Below are positions 59,596 through 64,000 of a stretch of DNA of 64,000 nucleotides, piece by piece. A model generated the notes under the pieces. The model was not told the DNA's origin and ran no database searches. It saw nothing but the letters and a program-made list of their open reading frames with translations. Origin of the DNA: SG8-30 sp963695155 (GTDB lineage: Bacteria > Pseudomonadota > Gammaproteobacteria > Steroidobacterales > Steroidobacteraceae); NCBI GenBank assembly GCA_963695155.1, contig CAVOGD010000007.1, positions 248,001 to 312,000 of the forward strand, written 5' to 3'. The number at the start of each line of letters is the position of its first letter. Positions within the stretch are counted from its first letter, which is position 1. The translations under genes and the position numbers were made by a program.

Positions 59596-60453
59596 ATGGA
59601 TCGACGGGGTTTTCTGAAGACCTGCGGTGCCGTCGGCGGCACCCTGGCGGGCGGACGGGCCCACACCGCGGAGGTTACGGACGCGAAGGAGTTCGTAGGC
59701 GTCCTGGTGGACACCACCCGCTGCATCGGCTGCCGGGCCTGCGAAGTGGCCTGCGGTCGAGCCAACGGGATGACCGTGCCCGACGTGGAAAACGACGGGG
59801 CGCTGGAGCGGGAAAGGACGACGACCGACAAGCAATGGACCGTGGTCAACCGCTACCAGACGGACAAGGGAGCCGTGTTTGTCAAGAAGCAGTGCCTGCA
59901 CTGCTGGCAGCCCGCCTGCGCGGCGGCCTGTCTCACCAACGCCATGCAAAAGACCAAGGAAGGGCCGGTGATATGGCGCGCCGACAAGTGCATGGGGTGC
60001 CGCTACTGCATGGTTTCATGTCCGTTCAACATGCCGAAGTTCGAGTATGACAAATGGAATCCCGACATCCAGAAATGCACGATGTGCTACGACCGGCTCC
60101 AGGAGGGGAAGCGGCCCGCCTGCGTGGAGTCCTGCCCGACGGACGCGCTGATGTTCGGGCAGAAGCGGGAGTTGATGGAGGTCGCGCGCGTACGTGTCTA
60201 CAACCACCCGAACCGGTACGTCCGTCACGTGTACGGCGAACACGAGGTGGGCGGCACGGGCTGGCTCTATCTTGCTTCGGTCCCGTTCGACCAGCTGGGG
60301 TTCCGCACTGACCTGGGCACCACGCCCTATCCGGAGTACACGAGCGGGTTCCTCTCTGCGGTTCCCATGGTGTTCTTCGGCGTACCTGCAGCGCTCGTGG
60401 GATTGACGCTGCTCACGAATCGCTCCGGGGCTGACGCAGAGAATGAGGGCTGA
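59596..60453 (+). CDS. Tat-exported four-cluster ferredoxin subunit (HybA/DsrO-like)
   Basis: A 285-residue protein. The N-terminus carries a twin-arginine signal (MDRRGFLKTCGAVGG), so it is exported folded. Cysteine groups for four 4Fe-4S clusters are seen: CIGCRACEVAC, CLHCWQPACAAAC, CMGCRYCMVSCP and CTMC..CVESCP. A C-terminal membrane helix (about residues 255-275) anchors it, as in HybA. It passes electrons between the NrfD-type subunit and the cytochrome. It overlaps or abuts the next gene. Confidence 0.95.
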   Translation: MDRRGFLKTCGAVGGTLAGGRAHTAEVTDAKEFVGVLVDTTRCIGCRACEVACGRANGMTVPDVENDGALERERTTTDKQWTVVNRYQTDKGAVFVKKQCLHCWQPACAAACLTNAMQKTKEGPVIWRADKCMGCRYCMVSCPFNMPKFEYDKWNPDIQKCTMCYDRLQEGKRPACVESCPTDALMFGQKRELMEVARVRVYNHPNRYVRHVYGEHEVGGTGWLYLASVPFDQLGFRTDLGTTPYPEYTSGFLSAVPMVFFGVPAALVGLTLLTNRSGADAENEG

Positions 60454-60454
60454 A

Positions 60455-61660
60455 ATGACCGGAAACGCCAACGTCGCTGTTCGCCCGCGCAGCCTCCTGC
60501 ATTTCGTCCTGCAGGAACTCAAGCCCCGCGGCCCCTTCCTGACTCCTTTCAATGTCATCTCCATCCCCGTGATTCTCGTGGGGCTGGTCATCCTCGTGAT
60601 CCGGTTTACCCAGGGGCTGGGCTCGGTGACCAACCTCAACCAGGAGTATCCATGGGGCTTCTGGATTGGTTTTGACGTCGTGACCGGCGTGGCGCTCGCC
60701 GGGGGCGCCTATGTGATCACCTTCGTCGTGTACGTGATGAAGGTGGAGAACTACCACACCCTCGTCCGCGTGACGGTGCTGAACGGTTTCCTCGCCTACG
60801 TCTTCTACGCGGGCGCGCTCGTACTGGATCTCGGCAAGCCCTGGAACATCATCAACCCCATCATCGGCAACGAGTTCGGGTACAACTCGGTTCTCTTCCT
60901 GGTGGCCTGGCATTTCCTCCTGTACATGACGGCGGAACTCATCGAATTCTCACCGGCCATCGCCGAGTGGCTGGGTGCCCGCCGCGTGCGCAGGTTCATG
61001 AAGGCGCTCACCCTCGCGGCAGTGATCTTCGGGGTCACCCTTTCCACGCTGCACCAGTCCGGGCTGGGTGCGCTGTTCCTGATGGCGAAGGGGAAGATCC
61101 ATCCGCTGTGGTACACCGAGTTCATCCCGATACTCTTCTTCATCTCCAGCATCTTCGCCGGCCTGTCGATGATTATCGTTGAAGGCACGATCAGCCACCG
61201 TGTGCTGAAGGACCACATGGATGCCGAGCACGGCCAATTCGACAAGCTCGTGTTCGGCCTCGCCCGCGGCGCCGCCATCACGATGTTCGTCTATTACTTC
61301 TTCAAGGCGCTCATCTTCATCCACGAGCACCACTGGGAACTGATGGGCGACTTCTGGGGGTACTGGTACCTCCTCGAGATCGTCGGTCTCACGCTGGCGC
61401 CATGCTTCATGTTTGCGCACGGCGTGCGCCATCGCTCCCTCGGGACCATCCGGATTGCCGCGGTTCTCGCGTTGCTCGGAATTATTCTCAACCGGCTGAA
61501 CATCTCGGTGATCGCCTTCAACTGGTTCCTGCCGGACCGCTACTACCCGTCCTGGCAGGAGCTGGTGGTCACCCTGATGGTCGTCTTCGCCGAGATCTGG
61601 GTGTTCCGGTGGGTCGTCACACGCATGCCGGTATTGCGCAGGGCGACGGGCTTCGACTAG
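60455..61660 (+). CDS. NrfD/HybB-family quinone-interacting membrane subunit
   Basis: A 401-residue polytopic protein with about ten membrane helices. HybB-like stretches: YPWGFWIGFDVVTGVALAGGAYVITFVVYV, NGFLAYVFYAGALVLDLGKPWNI, TLSTLHQSGLGALFLMAKGKIHPLWYT and LNRLNISVIAFNWF. NrfD proteins exchange electrons with the membrane quinone pool without haem. I use the ATG at 60455, which has GAGGG upstream; an ATG at 60443 overlapping the previous stop is also possible. Confidence 0.95.
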   Translation: MTGNANVAVRPRSLLHFVLQELKPRGPFLTPFNVISIPVILVGLVILVIRFTQGLGSVTNLNQEYPWGFWIGFDVVTGVALAGGAYVITFVVYVMKVENYHTLVRVTVLNGFLAYVFYAGALVLDLGKPWNIINPIIGNEFGYNSVLFLVAWHFLLYMTAELIEFSPAIAEWLGARRVRRFMKALTLAAVIFGVTLSTLHQSGLGALFLMAKGKIHPLWYTEFIPILFFISSIFAGLSMIIVEGTISHRVLKDHMDAEHGQFDKLVFGLARGAAITMFVYYFFKALIFIHEHHWELMGDFWGYWYLLEIVGLTLAPCFMFAHGVRHRSLGTIRIAAVLALLGIILNRLNISVIAFNWFLPDRYYPSWQELVVTLMVVFAEIWVFRWVVTRMPVLRRATGFD

Positions 61661-61675
61661 CCAGCGAGCGCGACA

Positions 61676-61804
61676 ATGGAATCCTATTCGTACGTCAACA
61701 TCTTCGAAACCAAGGGCCTCGAATACCTGTTGCTCGGGTGTTTCCTGGTGATGCTCGTGTTCCTGATCAGGTATCTCGCCGGCTCCTCGAAGAAGCAGCG
61801 CTAG
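61676..61804 (+). CDS. 42-residue single-helix membrane peptide, last gene of the redox operon
   Basis: Sequence begins MESYSYVNIFETKG; one membrane helix at about residues 16-36, then a basic tail (SSKKQR). It starts 15 bases after the NrfD gene. Small one-helix peptides are common extra subunits of respiratory complexes, so it is likely a part of this one. Its TAG stop lies in CTAG (61801-61804), which is also the stop of the facing gene on the other strand. It is too short to be found by a normal length cut-off. Confidence 0.75.
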   Translation: MESYSYVNIFETKGLEYLLLGCFLVMLVFLIRYLAGSSKKQR

Positions 61805-62961
61805 CGGCTGAAGAACTGCGCGGCGGCGCGATCCCACTGGTCGTCGTTCAGCCGCTCGATCGCGCCGATGCACAGCGCTTCCTCGGAAGCGCCACCGGGC
61901 AACTCCGTCCGGGTCACGTCCCGCATGAACGCGACAAAGCGCCCGATGTCCTCCTGGAACAGCGCCACGGCCGAGTTGCCGATCTTCAGCGTCGGAATCT
62001 CGGCGTCCAGATTCGCGCAGTCGATGACGCAGATCCAATGCCGCCCGTAGGGCGTGGCGTCCAGCTTCTCCGTCGCAGCCAGCGCCTGGTTGATCTTCAC
62101 CACGCGCCCGCTCAGCGGCGCGTGGAACTGCATGCGACGCTGGTTCTGGCGCACGGCAAATAGCGGTTGCCCGGCGCGCACCTCCGTGCCCGCTTTCGGG
62201 AACTCGATGCTGTCCACGCGGCCAATCAGTTTCTTGGCGAAGTCGTCCAGGCCCACGGCCGCCGATCCATCCTGCGAGATGCTGGCCCAGCAGTGACCCG
62301 GCGAAAACAGCGCTCCGCCCGGAATGGAGAACTCACCGGGACGCACCAGGCCGGGCTCCGTGATGTTCAGGACGTGGATGGTCGGCTGCAGCTGCTTCCT
62401 GATCCGGTCCTGGCGCCGGATGAGCGCCTTCTTGACGAAGGCGCGCAGCTCGTCGTCGGTGAACGGCTTCTGCACATAGTCCATGGCGCCGTACTTCATG
62501 CACTCCACGGCGGTCTCCACGGTCGCATACCCCGTGATGATGACGACGTCGATGTCCGGGCGCATGTGCCTGACCGCCTTGGTCACCTCCACGCCGTCCA
62601 TGACCGGCATCCGCAAGTCGGTGAAGACGAAGTCGTAGTGGTGCGTCTGGATGAGCCCCAGCGCCTCCTGGCCCGACTGCACCGTATCGACCGAGTAGCC
62701 GTCCAGCACCAGGATCTTCCGGAAGCTGTCCAGGATGATCTCTTCGTCGTCCACACAGAGGATGCACGCCGCGGGTGCGTCGACCTGCACGCGCTTCAAG
62801 GTCCTGGCCTCACGCGTGAAATCCAGGCGCAAGCTCTCGGCCAGCGCCTTCTCCCGCTCGCCTCGCCGCCGCCGGTCGCGCAGCCGATCGATGAGCATGC
62901 GCGTAGCAAAATCAGCGACAAGACAGATGAGGGCGAACGCGATGAGCAGACCGAAGGTCAT
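61801..62961 (-). CDS. Membrane-anchored response regulator with GcvH-like domain, minus-strand copy
   Basis: A 386-residue paralogue of the gene at 57885: membrane helix (2-20), linker with the shared REKALAESLRLDFTREA motif, receiver (66-185) with Asp71-Asp72, Asp115 (FVFTDLRMP) and Lys165, and a GcvH-like domain (about 208-330: GHCWASISQDGSAAVGLDDFAKKLIGRVDSIEFPKAGTEVRAGQPLF). The lipoyl-lysine position is Gln274. No DNA-binding domain. The ATG at 62961 overlaps the stop of the upstream regulator gene by 4 bases, so it is coupled to the kinase operon. Confidence 0.92.
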   Translation of the reverse strand: MTFGLLIAFALICLVADFATRMLIDRLRDRRRRGEREKALAESLRLDFTREARTLKRVQVDAPAACILCVDDEEIILDSFRKILVLDGYSVDTVQSGQEALGLIQTHHYDFVFTDLRMPVMDGVEVTKAVRHMRPDIDVVIITGYATVETAVECMKYGAMDYVQKPFTDDELRAFVKKALIRRQDRIRKQLQPTIHVLNITEPGLVRPGEFSIPGGALFSPGHCWASISQDGSAAVGLDDFAKKLIGRVDSIEFPKAGTEVRAGQPLFAVRQNQRRMQFHAPLSGRVVKINQALAATEKLDATPYGRHWICVIDCANLDAEIPTLKIGNSAVALFQEDIGRFVAFMRDVTRTELPGGASEEALCIGAIERLNDDQWDRAAAQFFSR

Positions 62962-63758
62962 GATCGTTCCCCTTGTCGCCCCACATCCGGCGGGGACGGT
63001 GTCTCCGCCTCGGAAGCCAGATGGGCCAGGCTGTGTTCCAGGTTGGACGGCACGATCCTGTAGAGCCAGCCCGTCCCGTACGGATCCTCCTCGATCATGG
63101 ACGGATGCTCCGCCGCTTCGGCGTGCGCCTCGATGACCTGCCCGCTGACCGGGCACATGACGCCGTGCTCGAGGTCATCGGACGATACGAACGTGGCGCA
63201 GCTGGAGCCCTGGACCAGGTCCGTGTCGACGGGCAGCAGCTCGACGCTCCGCACTCCCTTCATCGTCCTGACGAACAGGTCATTGACGCCGATGAGTACC
63301 GTGCCCTCCGGTTCCGTTCTCGCCCAGCTCACATACCCGAGCCTGCGGAATTCAGGCGGGCAAGGCCTGGCGTCCCCCGCGCCGAGTGCCCCATAGTTCA
63401 GGCCGCGCCGCAATACGGCCGTCAGTTCGTCCGCCGTGAACGGCTTGGGAAGATAGTCGATCGCGCCGCACTGCAGGGAGCGCACCGCGTTCTCGACGGT
63501 CGAGTATCCGGTGGTAATGACGACCGGTGTGCGGCAGCCCCGGCGGCGGGCTTCCGCAAGGAACTCGAATCCGTCCAGATCCTCCATCATGATGTCGCAG
63601 AGGATGAGCCGGTAGGCATGCTTGTCGAGCCACTTCAGGCCCGCCTCGCCGCTGGCTGCCGCGTCGACCGTCAGGCCTTCGCCGCCGCAAATCCGCTCTA
63701 CGCCCTGCAGCACGACCATTTCGTCGTCGATCACCAGGATGTCGCGTGCTGCCTTCAT
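62958..63758 (-). CDS. Soluble response regulator with GcvH-like domain
   Basis: A 266-residue protein without a membrane helix: receiver domain (5-120) with acidic pocket Asp11-Asp12, phospho-acceptor Asp55 (LILCDIMMEDLDG) and Lys (LPKPF), then a shorter GcvH-like domain (about 135-240: GTVLIGVNDLFVRTMKGVRSVELLPVDTDLVQG..CPVSGQVIEAH..DPYGTGWLYRI). The lipoyl-lysine position aligns with Asp (SSDDLEH). Overlaps both neighbours by 4 bases: the kinase stop upstream and the start of the anchored regulator downstream. It may carry phosphate from the kinase to the anchored regulators. Confidence 0.92.
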   Translation of the reverse strand: MKAARDILVIDDEMVVLQGVERICGGEGLTVDAAASGEAGLKWLDKHAYRLILCDIMMEDLDGFEFLAEARRRGCRTPVVITTGYSTVENAVRSLQCGAIDYLPKPFTADELTAVLRRGLNYGALGAGDARPCPPEFRRLGYVSWARTEPEGTVLIGVNDLFVRTMKGVRSVELLPVDTDLVQGSSCATFVSSDDLEHGVMCPVSGQVIEAHAEAAEHPSMIEEDPYGTGWLYRIVPSNLEHSLAHLASEAETPSPPDVGRQGERS

Positions 63759-64000
63759 GGTGTGACCGGTATCCGGATCGTAAACGCCGTCCCGCTGCCA
63801 ACCTCACTGCGCACACTGATCGATCCATTATGGCTGTCGATGATGCCCCATACCACGGCGAGCCCGAGACCCGTGCCCTTCGCTCCCTTGGTGGAGTAGA
63901 ACGGTTCGAAGACCTTCAGGAGATCCTCGGCGGAAATGCCGCAACCGGTGTCGCGCACCTCGATCTCGATATACTCCCGGCTGCCGGCCGCGTCGACGTC
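63755..64000 (-). CDS. Sensor histidine kinase, C-terminal ATPase part (5' end outside the window)
   Basis: The last 81 residues of an HATPase domain: VRDTGCGISAEDLLKVFEPFYSTKGAKGTGLGLAVVWGIIDSHNGSISVRSEVGSGTAFTIRI, with the G1 (DTGCGI) and G2 (GTGLGLA) boxes. The sequence type is that of NtrB/HisKA-type kinases with an F-box of FEPFYSTK. The sensor part and the phospho-acceptor His are outside the window. Its stop overlaps the start of the regulator gene (ATGA), so it is the likely cognate kinase. Confidence 0.93.
   Translation of the reverse strand, partial: DVDAAGSREYIEIEVRDTGCGISAEDLLKVFEPFYSTKGAKGTGLGLAVVWGIIDSHNGSISVRSEVGSGTAFTIRIPVTP

Noticed and set aside
57885..63758. A role of the GcvH-like domains in glycine cleavage or lipoate-based sulfur oxidation
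   Set aside because: The lipoyl-lysine is absent in all three and no gcv, lip or sHdr genes are in the window.
1..64000. CRISPR arrays, insertion sequences, prophage or integrative elements
   Set aside because: No regularly spaced direct repeats, no transposase, integrase or phage structural genes, and no tRNA-associated attachment repeats were seen.

Overview
The window is one contiguous, GC-rich (roughly two thirds or more G+C), gene-dense bacterial chromosome segment with short intergenic gaps and many ATGA/GTGA stop-start overlaps. The gene set suggests a gammaproteobacterium, possibly a close betaproteobacterial relative: a cbb3 oxidase operon, FixLJ, a perfect proteobacterial sigma-32 promoter before htpX, YceH, a DUF6763-like acidic protein and a DUF6491-like lipoprotein. 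That placement is inference. I saw no rRNA, tRNA, CRISPR array, transposase or prophage gene.

Layout. 1-8250: cbb3 oxidase operon ccoN(partial)-ccoO-ccoQ-ccoP-small membrane protein-ccoG-ccoH-ccoI-ccoS, ending in a TauE/SafE-family membrane protein. 8255-14391: DksA/TraR-type zinc-finger protein, FixL-like multi-PAS kinase (with an odd acidic N-terminus), FixJ, a receiver-only protein, a VIT1-type iron/manganese transporter and a frameshifted CbpA-type J-protein. 14526-21677: DUF6491-like lipoprotein, RND efflux set (DUF2892-lipoprotein adaptor-RND pump), ArnT-like glycosyltransferase and a winged-helix regulator. 21914-28679: htpX, photolyase, FAD-linked 2-hydroxyacid dehydrogenase, GNAT acetyltransferase, small membrane protein, acyl-CoA thioesterase II and ferredoxin-NADP reductase. 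28763-33737: exported DegP-type protease operon with two formylglycine-enzyme-fold proteins, then DacB (PBP4). 33766-40298: START-like protein, DUF4440-like lipoprotein, WYL regulator, sugar dehydrogenase, quinone oxidoreductase, Rieske protein, NYN/LOTUS protein and YceH. 40449-50901: giant FAD/Fe-S oxidoreductase, EF-G-like GTPase, YeiH transporter, acyl-CoA dehydrogenase and aldo/keto reductase. 50987-57383: three cyclic-di-GMP phosphodiesterase-type proteins (EAL, two HD-GYP), a cysteine-desulfurase-like aminotransferase and an FMN-binding protein.

57885-64000 (runs off the end) is the most unusual part. One plus-strand operon encodes a membrane-anchored response regulator fused to a GcvH-like domain, a pentaheme cytochrome c, a Tat-exported four-cluster ferredoxin, an NrfD/HybB-type quinone-interacting membrane protein and a 42-residue one-helix peptide. 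The facing minus-strand operon encodes a histidine kinase (partial), a second response regulator-GcvH fusion and a third one that is again membrane anchored. None of the three GcvH-like domains keeps the lipoyl-lysine, and none of the three regulators has a DNA-binding domain. I infer a two-component system that acts directly on a periplasm-facing quinone/cytochrome redox complex.

Taken together the window is rich in respiration and redox sensing (cbb3 oxidase, FixLJ, NrfD complex), envelope maintenance (HtpX, DegP, RND, DacB, ArnT-like) and second-messenger turnover. Two likely frameshifts are visible: one in the J-protein gene (13828-13833) and one at the acidic domain/FixL junction (about 9130).
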